Source of the DNA: Clostridiales bacterium | Lineage (GTDB): Bacteria; Bacillota_A; Clostridia; Peptostreptococcales; Anaerovoracaceae | Assembly (NCBI GenBank): GCA_015058265.1 | Contig: SVCR01000026.1 | Location: 1-12,126 of the forward strand | DNA: 12,126 bases | Direction: 5' to 3' | Shown: piece by piece, positions 1 through 7,637 of the stretch | Layout of the letters: each line of letters opens with the position of its first letter | How positions within the stretch are numbered: the stretch's first letter is position 1 | Translations under genes and position numbers: made by a program | The notes under the pieces: model-generated | What the model was told of the DNA's origin: nothing | The model's database searches: none | Seen by the model: the letters and a program-made list of their open reading frames with translations, nothing else

Positions 1-997
1 CATACTCCACTGCCAGAGCATCCAGTATGGCCCTGGTGTAGCTCTTGGGGTCGGTGCAGGACTGCCAGCCCAGAACTGCGATGGCCCCGTCTGCAATACT
101 GATCCCTTTATCCGGTATCATCAGGTCTACATCAAACTCCATCTTAAATCCCAGGCCGTGACAGAAAGGACAGGCTCCAAAGGGATTATTGAAAGAAAAA
201 CTCCTCGGCTCTATCTCATCAATACTGATGCCGCAGTCCGGGCAGGAAAAACTCTGGCTGAAGTTCAACGACTCCTGCCCCACCACATCCACGATCAGCA
301 GACCTCCGGTCAGATTCATGACCGTCTCGATGGAGTCCGCAAGCCTTCTCTCAATCCCTTCTTTGATCATCAGGCGGTCCACCACGATCTCTATATTATG
401 CTTGTTGTTCTTGGCAAGTACTATCTCGTCCTCATCAAGGCGCCTCATCTCCCCGTCTACTCTGACGCGGGTGAAGCCGTCTCTCCTGATACGGTCTATC
501 ACCGCTTTGTGCTCGCCTTTACGGCCGCGAATGACAGGAGCAAGGACTACTATTCTGGTCCCCGTTCCATGCGCCTGGATATTCTCGATGATACTGTCGA
601 TGGACTGACTGGTTATCTCACGCCCGCAAATCGGACAATGAGGAATACCTATCCTCGCATACAGAAGTCTGAGATAGTCATATATCTCAGTAACTGTCCC
701 GACAGTCGAACGAGGATTGCGGCTCGTTGTCTTCTGGTCTATGCTGATCGCCGGTGACAGCCCTTCTATAAGCTGAACGTCCGGCTTCTTCATGAGGCCA
801 AGGAACTGACGCGCATACGAAGAGAGTGACTCAACGTATTTCTTCTGTCCTTCTGCATATATCGTGTCGAAAGCAAGTGATGACTTGCCCGAACCGGACA
901 ATCCGGTCAGGACCACCATTTTGTCTCTCGGAATAGTAACATCTATCCCTTTGAGATTATGTTCCCTTGCTCCTTTGATTACTATATTCTTATCCAT
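1..997 (-). CDS. uvrA: UvrABC system protein A (excinuclease ATPase), N-terminal 332 residues
   Basis: UvrA is the DNA-damage-sensing ABC-type ATPase of nucleotide excision repair; it loads UvrB at lesions in the cytoplasm. The gene starts at ATG 997 and runs off the left edge, so only residues 1-332 are visible. Translation shows the N-terminal Walker A GLSGSGKS (residues 32-39), a Q-loop region SIDQK (85-89), a CPIC pair (121-124) and the zinc-module cysteines C252, C255, C276 and C279 (CPDC, then CPFC) around the conserved [11 protein letters not shown] stretch. The full protein in this family is about 940 residues. An AAGG ribosome site lies 6 bases before the ATG. The start is 23 bases after the uvrB stop codon, so the two genes are surely cotranscribed from the LexA-type promoter at 3101-3138. 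No defect is visible. Identification is by clear family motifs. Confidence 0.97.
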   Translation of the reverse strand, partial: MDKNIVIKGAREHNLKGIDVTIPRDKMVVLTGLSGSGKSSLAFDTIYAEGQKKYVESLSSYARQFLGLMKKPDVQLIEGLSPAISIDQKTTSRNPRSTVGTVTEIYDYLRLLYARIGIPHCPICGREITSQSIDSIIENIQAHGTGTRIVVLAPVIRGRKGEHKAVIDRIRRDGFTRVRVDGEMRRLDEDEIVLAKNNKHNIEIVVDRLMIKEGIERRLADSIETVMNLTGGLLIVDVVGQESLNFSQSFSCPDCGISIDEIEPRSFSFNNPFGACPFCHGLGFKMEFDVDLMIPDKGISIADGAIAVLGWQSCTDPKSYTRAILDALAVEY

Positions 998-1020
998 TCT
1001 GTACCTTACTCTGATCTCTA

Positions 1021-2997
1021 TCACGCGCGCGAGCTGGCTCTCAGCTCGAACAACACGTCTCTCAGCTCGGCTGCCCGTTCAAAATCAAGCTGCTTGGCTG
1101 CTTCCTTCATGTTCTTCTCTATCTCTCTGATAGTCTCGCGCAGCTCTGCTGTAGTCATGGTCTTAGGATCCTTGCTGCTCCTGTCGCCCGTATATTCACT
1201 CGTAGCCCTTGCGATCTCTCTAACAGGTTTGACGATCGTCTCAGGGATTATACCATGTGCTTTGTTATACTCATCCTGGACTTTGCGGCGCCTTGCTGTC
1301 TCATCTATACATACCCGCATCGCTTTACTGATGTAATCAGCATACATGATGACCCTGCCGTGCGCGTTACGAGCAGCTCGCCCGACAGTCTGAATAAGGG
1401 AAGTCTCTGTTCTCAGGAATCCCTCATTATCCGCGTCCAGGATAGCGATGAGCGAAACCTCCGGCAGATCCAGACCTTCTCTCAGCAGATTGATCCCTAC
1501 AAGAACATCGAATTTGCCCAGTCTGAGATCTCTGATTATCTCAAGTCGTTCGAAGTTATCGATCTCGGAGTGAAGATATCTGACTCTGATGCCCTGCTCC
1601 TGCAGGTATCTGGTAAGATCCTCCGCCATCCTCTTGGTCAAAGTAGTGACCAGGACTCTCTCATTCTTAGCCGCAGTTGCAATGATCTCGCTCATGAGGT
1701 CGTCGATCTGGCCTTCGGTCGGCCGCACCTCGATCTCCGGATCGAGGAGGCCTGTCGGCCTGATGAGCTGCTCCGCCGTGACGCCGCCCGAGCGCTGCAG
1801 CTCATATGCGGCCGGTGTAGCCGACACATAAACGGTCTGACCCGTAAGCTTGCTGAACTCTTCGAATTTCAACGGCCTGTTATCGAATGCTGACGGCAGA
1901 CGGAACCCGTACTCAACAAGGGATTCCTTGCGTGCGCGGTCTCCGTTGTACATCGCTCTCAGCTGAGGCAGCATCGCATGTGACTCGTCTATTATAGTGA
2001 GGAAATCACCGTCAGGGAAATAGTCGAGCAAGGTATATGGCCTCTCGCCCGGCTTGAGGAAGTTGATATGCCTCGAATAGTTCTCTATTCCCTTACAGGT
2101 CCCGACCTCGAGCATCATCTCTATATCGTAGTTAGTCCTCTGCTCCAGACGTTCAGCCTCCAGAAGCTTGCCGTTCGCCCTGAACCAGTCCAGCCTCTCT
2201 TTGAGTTCCTCTCTGATCGAAGCGACAGCCATCTGCATATCATCCCTGCTGGTGATATAGTGGCTGGCCGGGAAGATAGATATATGCGACCTTACGCTCG
2301 TCACTTCTCCCGTAACAGGGTCTATCTCGCGGATGCTCTCGATCTCATCGCCGAACATCTCTACCCTTACTGCTTCCTCTCCTCCTGCAGGATAAATATC
2401 TATAACATCTCCCCGCGCTCTGAAAGAGCCCCTCTGGAAATCTATATCATTCCTTGTATACTGGATATCGGTGAGCCGTCTGAGCAGCTCCATCCTCTCG
2501 ATCTCCATTCCCGGCCGCAGACTGATCAGCTGATTCCGGTATGAGCTCGGACTACCGAGTCCGTAGATGCACGAAACAGAAGCGACTATAATTACATCCT
2601 TCCTCTCCAGCTGAGCAGCCGTAGCAGAATGCCTCATCTTGTCGATCTCTTCGTTTATATCCGCATCCTTCTCTATATATAAATCAGTTGAAGGCACGTA
2701 GGCCTCAGGCTGATAGTAATCGTAGTAGCTGACAAAGTATTCGACCGCATTGTCAGGGAAGAATTCTTTGAATTCCCCGTGAAGCTGCGCCGCCAGAGTC
2801 TTGTTATGCGAGATGACAAGCGTAGGTTTCTGGACCGCCTCTATGATCTTAGCCATCGTAAAAGTCTTCCCGGAACCGGTAACACCCATCAGGGTCTGCG
2901 CCTGCTTCCCCTCAAGTATCCCGTCCGCGATAGTCCTGATAGCCTGAGGCTGGTCACCCGTCGGCTCAAAATCACTTACAACTCTGAATCTGCCCAT
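1021..2997 (-). CDS. uvrB: UvrABC system protein B (excinuclease helicase-like subunit)
   Basis: UvrB verifies damage handed over by UvrA and recruits UvrC for incision. Numbered from ATG 2997 (658 residues), it shows Walker A GVTGSGKT (38-45), the damage-probing beta-hairpin region [12 protein letters not shown] (91-102), DESH (337-340), SATPA (392-396), the helicase motifs LREGLDLPE and QTVGRAARN (from about 505 and 536), and a C-terminal UVR motif (about 618-648) for UvrC binding. Length is normal. The open frame extends 8 codons further to ATG 3021, but that start has no ribosome site, whereas ATG 2997 has AAGGAG just upstream and gives the usual [13 protein letters not shown]-terminus. 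uvrA follows 23 bases after the stop. The promoter with a LexA box lies about 100 bases upstream (3101-3138), so SOS induction is inferred. Confidence 0.98.
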   Translation of the reverse strand: MGRFRVVSDFEPTGDQPQAIRTIADGILEGKQAQTLMGVTGSGKTFTMAKIIEAVQKPTLVISHNKTLAAQLHGEFKEFFPDNAVEYFVSYYDYYQPEAYVPSTDLYIEKDADINEEIDKMRHSATAAQLERKDVIIVASVSCIYGLGSPSSYRNQLISLRPGMEIERMELLRRLTDIQYTRNDIDFQRGSFRARGDVIDIYPAGGEEAVRVEMFGDEIESIREIDPVTGEVTSVRSHISIFPASHYITSRDDMQMAVASIREELKERLDWFRANGKLLEAERLEQRTNYDIEMMLEVGTCKGIENYSRHINFLKPGERPYTLLDYFPDGDFLTIIDESHAMLPQLRAMYNGDRARKESLVEYGFRLPSAFDNRPLKFEEFSKLTGQTVYVSATPAAYELQRSGGVTAEQLIRPTGLLDPEIEVRPTEGQIDDLMSEIIATAAKNERVLVTTLTKRMAEDLTRYLQEQGIRVRYLHSEIDNFERLEIIRDLRLGKFDVLVGINLLREGLDLPEVSLIAILDADNEGFLRTETSLIQTVGRAARNAHGRVIMYADYISKAMRVCIDETARRRKVQDEYNKAHGIIPETIVKPVREIARATSEYTGDRSSKDPKTMTTAELRETIREIEKNMKEAAKQLDFERAAELRDVLFELRASSRA

Positions 2998-3100
2998 GCT
3001 TCTCCTTATATCCGGCATCATGCAGCCGGACGACCATTACTGATCCTGATCTAATACTGTCTATTTATCTCTGCACATCTATTTAGAATAATACACGCCG

Positions 3101-3129
3101 ATTATATCACATTACACCGGTAATGTGAA
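3101..3129 (-). promoter_or_regulatory. uvrBA promoter, extended -10 type
   Basis: On the minus strand, -35 TTCACA (3124-3129; 5 of 6 to TTGACA) and -10 TATAAT (3101-3106) are separated by exactly 17 bases. The -10 is preceded by TGA, forming an extended -10 (TGN-TATAAT). Transcription would start near 3094, giving a leader of roughly 95 bases before the uvrB ATG at 2997. The -35 overlaps a LexA-type box and the spacer is filled by an inverted repeat. Confidence 0.85.
3108..3127. promoter_or_regulatory. Perfect 8-bp inverted repeat inside the uvrBA promoter, candidate second operator
   Basis: Half-sites CACATTAC (3108-3115) and GTAATGTG (3120-3127) are exact reverse complements around a 4-base centre (ACCG). 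The element fills the -35/-10 spacer, runs into the -35 hexamer and shares one base with the LexA box. There is no T-run on either side, so it is not a terminator. Since it lies upstream of the expected start site, it would act as DNA rather than as leader RNA of uvrB. The binding protein is unknown. Confidence 0.6.
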
Positions 3130-3138
3130 CATCTGTTC
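3127..3138. promoter_or_regulatory. LexA (DinR-type) SOS operator
   Basis: The sequence GAAC-ATCT-GTTC matches the Gram-positive LexA/DinR box core GAAC-N4-GTTC perfectly in both half-sites. It overlaps three bases of the uvrBA -35 element, where a repressor would block RNA polymerase. uvrB is a classical SOS gene in Bacillota, which supports the call. Binding itself is inferred. Confidence 0.85.
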
Positions 3139-3168
3139 TTGTTTTGCCTTGTGTATTTCCTCTTGTTT

Positions 3169-4011
3169 TCAGGCGTTAAGGAATCCCGTTATCGCCTCCG
3201 CGTCGTGGTATCCCTTATAATACAGCCTTTCGATCGCTTCTCTGTCCCTCTTCAGCGTGCTCATATCCCCTATGTCATCCGGCGCGATTATGAGCAGCCT
3301 GCCCTCCTGCTCGAGCCTCTTGGCGTATCTGAGCTGGCTGTTATACACATCCGCTCTTCTGCTCATAGCGCGTGCTGCTTCAGGGAATTCCTTTCTTATC
3401 AATCTGGAAGTCAGCACATCCTTCTTAGGATCGCGTACAAAGTCCTTTGGCCTGGTCAGGATCAGGACTATCTTGTCGCACCCCTCTTCAAGGCATTTCC
3501 TGACAGGTATCGGATCGGAGATCCCTCCGTCATAATATCTGCTCCCCGCGACATAATACGCCTGATTCACCGCAGGCACGCAGCACGAAGCTTTGATCGC
3601 ACCGTAGTCATCCTGCTTCATGTCATGCACGTCGAAGTAATACGGCTTCCCGCTGAGCGCAGATGTCGCAACAATTATAAAGTCCGCCGGATTGGCGCAT
3701 GCCGCTTCAAAATCCAGCGGATACTCCCCTCCTGCGTTCGACATCGTCCCATATATATATTCAAGGTTTACGAAATTACGGGTCTTGATGAAATTCTTCA
3801 CGCCCATGCTCTCGCTTCGAAGATTGTAATCAGTATAATAGACCAGATTCCTGCCGCGCTGACCTGCGAGGTAGGAGCATACATTAGCACTGCCTGCAGA
3901 TACTCCTATACAGCAGTCGAACCTGATCCCATTATCCATACACCAGTCGAAAATGCCGGCCCCGTAGGAGCCGCGCATCCCGCCGCCGACATCTATAACA
4001 CCGGTTTTCAT
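3169..4011 (-). CDS. Patatin-like phospholipase family protein (YjjU-like)
   Basis: This is a predicted serine lipid acyl hydrolase of the bacterial patatin family, 280 residues. The sequence shows the oxyanion-hole glycine stretch DVGGGMRG (7-14), the nucleophile elbow GVSAG with Ser38 (36-40), and the catalytic-dyad aspartate in DGG (Asp161, 161-163). Together these are the complete Ser-Asp dyad set. There is no signal peptide or clear membrane segment, so a cytoplasmic or membrane-peripheral enzyme is expected. The ATG at 4011 is fixed by an in-frame TAG two codons upstream; its ribosome site is weak, with a GGAGG 18 bases away, which is too far to be ideal. It has its own consensus promoter (4095-4123). 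No terminator is seen between it and uvrB, so some readthrough into uvrBA is likely. The natural substrate is unknown. Confidence 0.9.
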   Translation of the reverse strand: MKTGVIDVGGGMRGSYGAGIFDWCMDNGIRFDCCIGVSAGSANVCSYLAGQRGRNLVYYTDYNLRSESMGVKNFIKTRNFVNLEYIYGTMSNAGGEYPLDFEAACANPADFIIVATSALSGKPYYFDVHDMKQDDYGAIKASCCVPAVNQAYYVAGSRYYDGGISDPIPVRKCLEEGCDKIVLILTRPKDFVRDPKKDVLTSRLIRKEFPEAARAMSRRADVYNSQLRYAKRLEQEGRLLIIAPDDIGDMSTLKRDREAIERLYYKGYHDAEAITGFLNA

Positions 4012-4094
4012 CCGCTATATGACAAGCGTCCTCCGCACTCTTGCCGGACCGCATCGCTTGCCCTGTCCCCCTTTCTGTTTCAGATACACATAGC

Positions 4095-4123
4095 ATTATA
4101 TTGAGAGAAAAAGATACTGTCAA
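4095..4123 (-). promoter_or_regulatory. Consensus promoter of the patatin-like gene
   Basis: The minus strand reads TTGACA (4118-4123), 17 bases, then TATAAT (4095-4100). This is a full match to the housekeeping sigma consensus. The start site would be near 4088, leaving about 77 bases of leader before ATG 4011. It is the strongest-looking promoter in the window. Confidence 0.85.
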
Positions 4124-4185
4124 ACAGACCCCCGGCCGGGCTTGCTCAATATATATATAGAATCAGCCTCTCAACCCCTTGCAAA

Positions 4186-4194
4186 TGCTATAAT
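4186..4194 (+). promoter_or_regulatory. Extended -10 promoter of the nucleotidase gene
   Basis: TGC-TATAAT (4186-4194) forms an extended -10 element. No good -35 is found at 16-18 bases upstream, which is usual for extended -10 promoters. Transcription would start near 4201, about 80 bases before the ATG at 4281. The promoter is divergent from the one at 4095-4123. Confidence 0.6.
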
Positions 4195-4220
4195 TGGGGA
4201 ACGATCAGAATGCGGATACT

Positions 4221-4252
4221 GCGTGCTCTGCCGGAAATATCCCGGCTCACGC
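4221..4252 (+). other. Hairpin in the nucleotidase mRNA leader
   Basis: Nested arms GCGTG (4221-4225) with CACGC (4248-4252) and GCCGG (4230-4234) with CCGGC (4242-4246) form a two-part stem with a 7-base loop and an unequal internal loop. It sits between the predicted start site (about 4201) and the ribosome site AAGGAG (near 4266). There is no T-run, so it is not a classical terminator. A role in mRNA stability or translation control is a guess. Confidence 0.45.
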
Positions 4253-4280
4253 TTGATCTTCTGAAAAGGAGAATACAGCT

Positions 4281-6344
4281 ATGAAAAAGAACTTTAACAG
4301 ACTACTGACCATGCTGGCCGCTGTTATTATGGTCATGGCGTTCAGCATATGTGTCAATGCTGCGCCGGATGATCTTCTGGCGGAAGACTATACGGGCAAA
4401 ACCGTCATCCTGCAGTCAAACGATGTTCACGGCGAGATCGTGGGCTATCAATATATCGCAGGCCTCCGCGATGAGCTTGAAAAGCGCGGCGCGGAAGTTA
4501 TACTTGCAGACTGCGGTGACTGGTCACAGGGTTCCCCGTATGTCGGATATTACGACGGAGCATCAGCGATCAAGATGATGAACACCGCCGGCTATGATAT
4601 CGCCGAATTGGGCAATCATGAGTTTGACTTCGGTAACACCACCCTAGATAAAAACATTGCAGCAGCGGACTTCCCGATCCTGTGCTGCGATCTTGTCATG
4701 AACAAAGACGGAAGCCGAGTCTATGATGGAACCAAGATCATACGCACTAATGGCTTTGACGATAAGAAAGATACTGACGATGACCTTAAGATAGGATTCA
4801 TCGGCATTCTCACACCTACTACAAGCACGACTGCTAATCCTACGTTCTTCAAGGATCGTTCTTTCCTTACAGACAGTTCGGATCCGACACTATACTCTGA
4901 CATCTGCAGGCAGATCGACACAATGTCTGAAGATAAAGGCGCAGATATCATTGTCGCGCTCTCGCATCTCGGTGTAGAAGGCTCATATACCAGTTATGAT
5001 CTGCTCAATAATGTCCAGAGCAAGATCGAAAGCGCAATAGACATCGTACTGGACGGGCATTCACATACGGTCATGACGACAGGCAGCAAAGGCGAGCCAA
5101 TCATATCAACAGGAACTAAATTCGCCAATATCGGAGTAGTTGTCATTGATGAAAAGGATAAATCAGTAGAGAAAGCCTTCCTCTACCCTCTGAAGGAGAA
5201 TACAAGCTCCGATCCGGCTAAGCCAAGCATTGAGTTCATAAAAGATCTGCCTTCAAATGAAACTGTTGCTCAGGCTGCTGATGGGATCATAGCAGAGACC
5301 GAGGAGCAGCTCGGAGAGGAATTTGCTGAGACTAAGGTATTTCTCAACGGATTCAGATCTCACACTGAAGCGGCAGAGGCTGACTCTTCACTGAAATACG
5401 GGAACCGGGACGGCGAGACCAACTTAGGTGATCTCGTGACCGATGCTTTCGTCTGGTACGTCAAGAAAGAAGTCCCTGAGATCGCAAAATCACCTGAGAA
5501 CGTCATAGCCATACAGAACGGCGGCGCTATAAGAGCATCGATCGCTCCGGGGAAGATAACCATGAAGGATATCAACTCCGCCCTGCCGTTCGAAAACACT
5601 CTGTATGTTATCAAGCTCAAGGGAAGTGATCTTCTCGAAGCCCTCGAGGCATCAACATACAGCAGTCCGGAAGCTCTGGGCGGATTTCCTCAGGTCTCAG
5701 GTATGAAGTATGAGATCCTCTCGTCGGCAGAATATGACAAGGGCGAGCAATATCCTGATTCCACATTTTATGGTCCTCGTTCCATAAAAAGAATCAAGAT
5801 CAACGAAGTAAACGGCAAGCCGTTCAATAAAAATACCGAGTATACGATCATAGCCAACAATTTCTGTGCAGTCGGCGGTGATACCTATTATCCGTTCGCG
5901 CGCGCTGAGTCCAAATTCGATACGGGATGCTTCCCGGATATCGCTCTTATCGAATACATCGCGGACGCGGAGACCGGCCTCAACGGAGTCATCGGTGATG
6001 AATACGCGAAACCTACAGGCAGGATCACTTACGTCAGCAGTCACACTAAAGACGCTAACCCTATGACTGTAAAAGCAAAGACTGTCAAAGCTTCAAGCAA
6101 GAAGAAGACCGTCATCAAGGCCAAGAAAGCTTTCACCGTAAAGAACAATAAGGGCAAAGTCACTTATAAGAAGCTGTCCGGTAACAAGAAGATCACCATT
6201 GCCAAGAACGGCAAGATCACGGTCAAGAAGGGCCTGAAAGCCAAGACATACAAGGTCAAGGTCCGTGTAACTGCCGCAGGTAACGACAGCTATAAGAAAG
6301 GCTCTCAGAAAGTCACGCTTAAGGTCAAAGTCAGGAAAAAATAA
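4281..6344 (+). CDS. Secreted 5'-nucleotidase / 2',3'-cyclic-nucleotide phosphodiesterase (UshA/YfkN-like) with lysine-rich C-terminal module
   Basis: This exported enzyme of 687 residues should strip phosphate from extracellular nucleotides for salvage. A signal peptide covers residues 1 to about 27 (MKKN start, hydrophobic core, VNA-A cleavage region). The metallophosphatase domain (about 40-305) holds the two-metal ligands: D48 and H50 in SNDVHG, D80 in DCGD, N112 and H113 in GNHE, H229 in SHLG, and H260 and H262 in DGHSH. The 5'-nucleotidase C-terminal domain (about 350-585) has NRDGETNLGDLVTDAF and the substrate-pocket loop QNGGAIR. The tail (about 595-687) is rich in lysine with repeated beta-strand-like VTYKK/ITVKK/TYKVKV segments. 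It resembles the bacterial Ig-like modules of clostridial surface proteins and may hold the enzyme on the cell wall. There is no LPXTG sorting signal. AAGGAG lies 9 bases before the ATG. Exact substrate preference is not readable. Confidence 0.93.
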   Translation: MKKNFNRLLTMLAAVIMVMAFSICVNAAPDDLLAEDYTGKTVILQSNDVHGEIVGYQYIAGLRDELEKRGAEVILADCGDWSQGSPYVGYYDGASAIKMMNTAGYDIAELGNHEFDFGNTTLDKNIAAADFPILCCDLVMNKDGSRVYDGTKIIRTNGFDDKKDTDDDLKIGFIGILTPTTSTTANPTFFKDRSFLTDSSDPTLYSDICRQIDTMSEDKGADIIVALSHLGVEGSYTSYDLLNNVQSKIESAIDIVLDGHSHTVMTTGSKGEPIISTGTKFANIGVVVIDEKDKSVEKAFLYPLKENTSSDPAKPSIEFIKDLPSNETVAQAADGIIAETEEQLGEEFAETKVFLNGFRSHTEAAEADSSLKYGNRDGETNLGDLVTDAFVWYVKKEVPEIAKSPENVIAIQNGGAIRASIAPGKITMKDINSALPFENTLYVIKLKGSDLLEALEASTYSSPEALGGFPQVSGMKYEILSSAEYDKGEQYPDSTFYGPRSIKRIKINEVNGKPFNKNTEYTIIANNFCAVGGDTYYPFARAESKFDTGCFPDIALIEYIADAETGLNGVIGDEYAKPTGRITYVSSHTKDANPMTVKAKTVKASSKKKTVIKAKKAFTVKNNKGKVTYKKLSGNKKITIAKNGKITVKKGLKAKTYKVKVRVTAAGNDSYKKGSQKVTLKVKVRKK

Positions 6345-6367
6345 TCAACGGCCTTATATAATATAAG

Positions 6368-6420
6368 AAACGGGCACCCGGTCATGATAGTTTCATCGTC
6401 TTCCGGCTGCCCGTTTATTT
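6368..6420 (+). terminator. Rho-independent terminator after the nucleotidase gene
   Basis: AAACGGGCA (6368-6376) pairs with TGCCCGTTT (6408-6416). Inside, CCGG pairs with CCGG and a small ATGA/TCAT stem follows. A short ATTTTA tract follows the stem. The stem begins 24 bases after the stop codon at 6344. On the other strand the stem is followed by TTTCTTAT, so it may also act weakly in reverse. Confidence 0.75.
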
Positions 6421-6428
6421 TAGTACCT

Positions 6429-6477
6429 AAAAAGTGTAGTTGATAGAGAGCAAACTCTGCAGCTGCACTTGTTTTTG
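6429..6477. terminator. Second, bidirectional terminator between convergent genes
   Basis: AAGTGTAG (6432-6439) pairs with CTGCACTT (6463-6470), including one U-G wobble in the plus-strand RNA. An inner AGAG-caaa-CTCT hairpin lies at 6447-6458. The stem is flanked by AAAA on the left and GTTTTT on the right, so both strands get a T-run. It can end plus-strand readthrough and also the nuclease operon arriving from 6505 on the minus strand. Confidence 0.7.
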
Positions 6478-6504
6478 TGAATAGATTATTTGTAATGACC
6501 GGTT

Positions 6505-7611
6505 CTACGGCTCGCAGGCTCCGCACGGCATATATCCCTGCGCAGTCAGCTCAGACCGTGTCGCGGTAACGACCTTGCGATTGTGTGACGACATGCTCTT
6601 CGCTCCGTCGCAGGACGGGTAGTGGAATACGCCGGATCGTGTGTTGATGACATATTTCCTTGCATCCTGATTGGCTTGCTCTTCCGTGGTCACCACACCG
6701 TTCGTATAATCTATAGTCGAGCCCGGAGTCACATTGAAGCAATAAACATTAAATGATATAGCTCTGCCGTTGTCCTCAACGGATCTCGCTATCATCTGAA
6801 CGCCTCTCGGCACCAGCTCTTTACCATAGAAGTAAGGTCTTGACAGATACAGCACATGATTACCTGTATCCCAGATATAATGCTCGACCTCCTCTTCAAG
6901 AGGCCTCATCCCGTCATAATTCATATAGTGGGTACCGGTAACGAGATTCCTCTCATTGGCATTTTCAGCGCTTAAAGCCCATGCGATAAGATGACAGCGC
7001 TCCCAGTTCTGAGCCTTGGCCCAGCCCGAAGGATGTATCCGCGAGATGTCTCCCCTCTCTGCCTCTCTGTCCGGCATGGTCTCTTCGCCGAGGCATCCGT
7101 ACGCGACGGTGCATCTTCCCAGCTTATCCAGCTCCCCATAATATTCGTAAGGCATCAGCTTGCTGCTGTCTATCTTTCCCGTTTTACTGCCTTCAGTACT
7201 CAGCTTCCCGTTTTCATAAACCAATCCCGCCTGAGCATATACGGATGCATCGAATTCCGGATAGTTTCCGTTCACTTCGATATAGTTGCTGCCGTTATAT
7301 TCAGGGAGATCTTTACTGCTGAGAGCCGGCGTTCCGCCTGAAGCAGTTCCAGATCCGGCGGTCTCAGCTCCATTATCAGGAGCTGATGATTGTCCTTCAT
7401 TCTGATCTGATGAATTCTCCTCTTCCGTCTGTGTATCGGAATTCCCAAGCAGCTCATTCCTCAGTCCTGAGACCACCGGGTCCTTCGACACCATGAACAA
7501 GAAGATGCCGAGTATCAAAACAAGCAATAAAGCAAGAGCCAGCCTGCGCTGACTCCTGCCTTTAGTATTATTCTGCTTATTATCTTTATTGATATTCTGC
7601 TTGCCGCTCAC
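6505..7611 (-). CDS. Membrane-anchored DNA/RNA non-specific endonuclease (EndA/DNA-entry-nuclease-like) with C-terminal zinc-ribbon-like motif
   Basis: This predicted cell-surface nuclease has 368 residues. A basic N-terminus is followed by one membrane helix (about 23-41), then a Ser/Glu/Gly-rich linker (about 57-100). The nuclease domain (about 105-295) has WERCHLIAWAL with probable general-base His207 and NLVTGT with Asn222 as metal ligand. This is the beta-beta-alpha-metal layout of streptococcal EndA, where the motif reads DRGH. The C-terminal 50 residues (VINTRSGVFHYPSC ... CGAC) carry H330, C334, C363 and C366, a probable zinc site of the kind seen at the end of several Bacillota nucleases. 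Translation starts at GTG 7611; an in-frame TAA five codons upstream excludes a longer start. The ribosome site is weak, and the start is 26 bases after the telA stop, suggesting translational coupling. The role (DNA uptake, nutrition or defence) is not decided. Confidence 0.85.
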   Translation of the reverse strand: MSGKQNINKDNKQNNTKGRSQRRLALALLLVLILGIFLFMVSKDPVVSGLRNELLGNSDTQTEEENSSDQNEGQSSAPDNGAETAGSGTASGGTPALSSKDLPEYNGSNYIEVNGNYPEFDASVYAQAGLVYENGKLSTEGSKTGKIDSSKLMPYEYYGELDKLGRCTVAYGCLGEETMPDREAERGDISRIHPSGWAKAQNWERCHLIAWALSAENANERNLVTGTHYMNYDGMRPLEEEVEHYIWDTGNHVLYLSRPYFYGKELVPRGVQMIARSVEDNGRAISFNVYCFNVTPGSTIDYTNGVVTTEEQANQDARKYVINTRSGVFHYPSCDGAKSMSSHNRKVVTATRSELTAQGYMPCGACEP

Positions 7612-7637
7612 TTCACAGCACCGTTACCGATTTGCTA

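Noticed and set aside
158..757. Plus-strand open frame of 199 codons
   Set aside because: It lies antisense to uvrA, whose minus-strand translation has all family motifs; no ribosome site or protein-like features.
2998..3021. Upstream uvrB start at ATG 3021
   Set aside because: No ribosome site precedes it, while ATG 2997 has AAGGAG and gives the conserved UvrB N-terminus.
3139..4104. Plus-strand open frame of 321 codons
   Set aside because: It is antisense to the patatin-like gene with its complete Ser-Asp dyad; its composition is shadow-like and it runs through the minus-strand -10 element.
4131..4140. CCCGGCCGGG palindrome between the divergent promoters
   Set aside because: Only 10 bp, GC-only and with no loop or known operator match; too easily expected by chance to call as a site.
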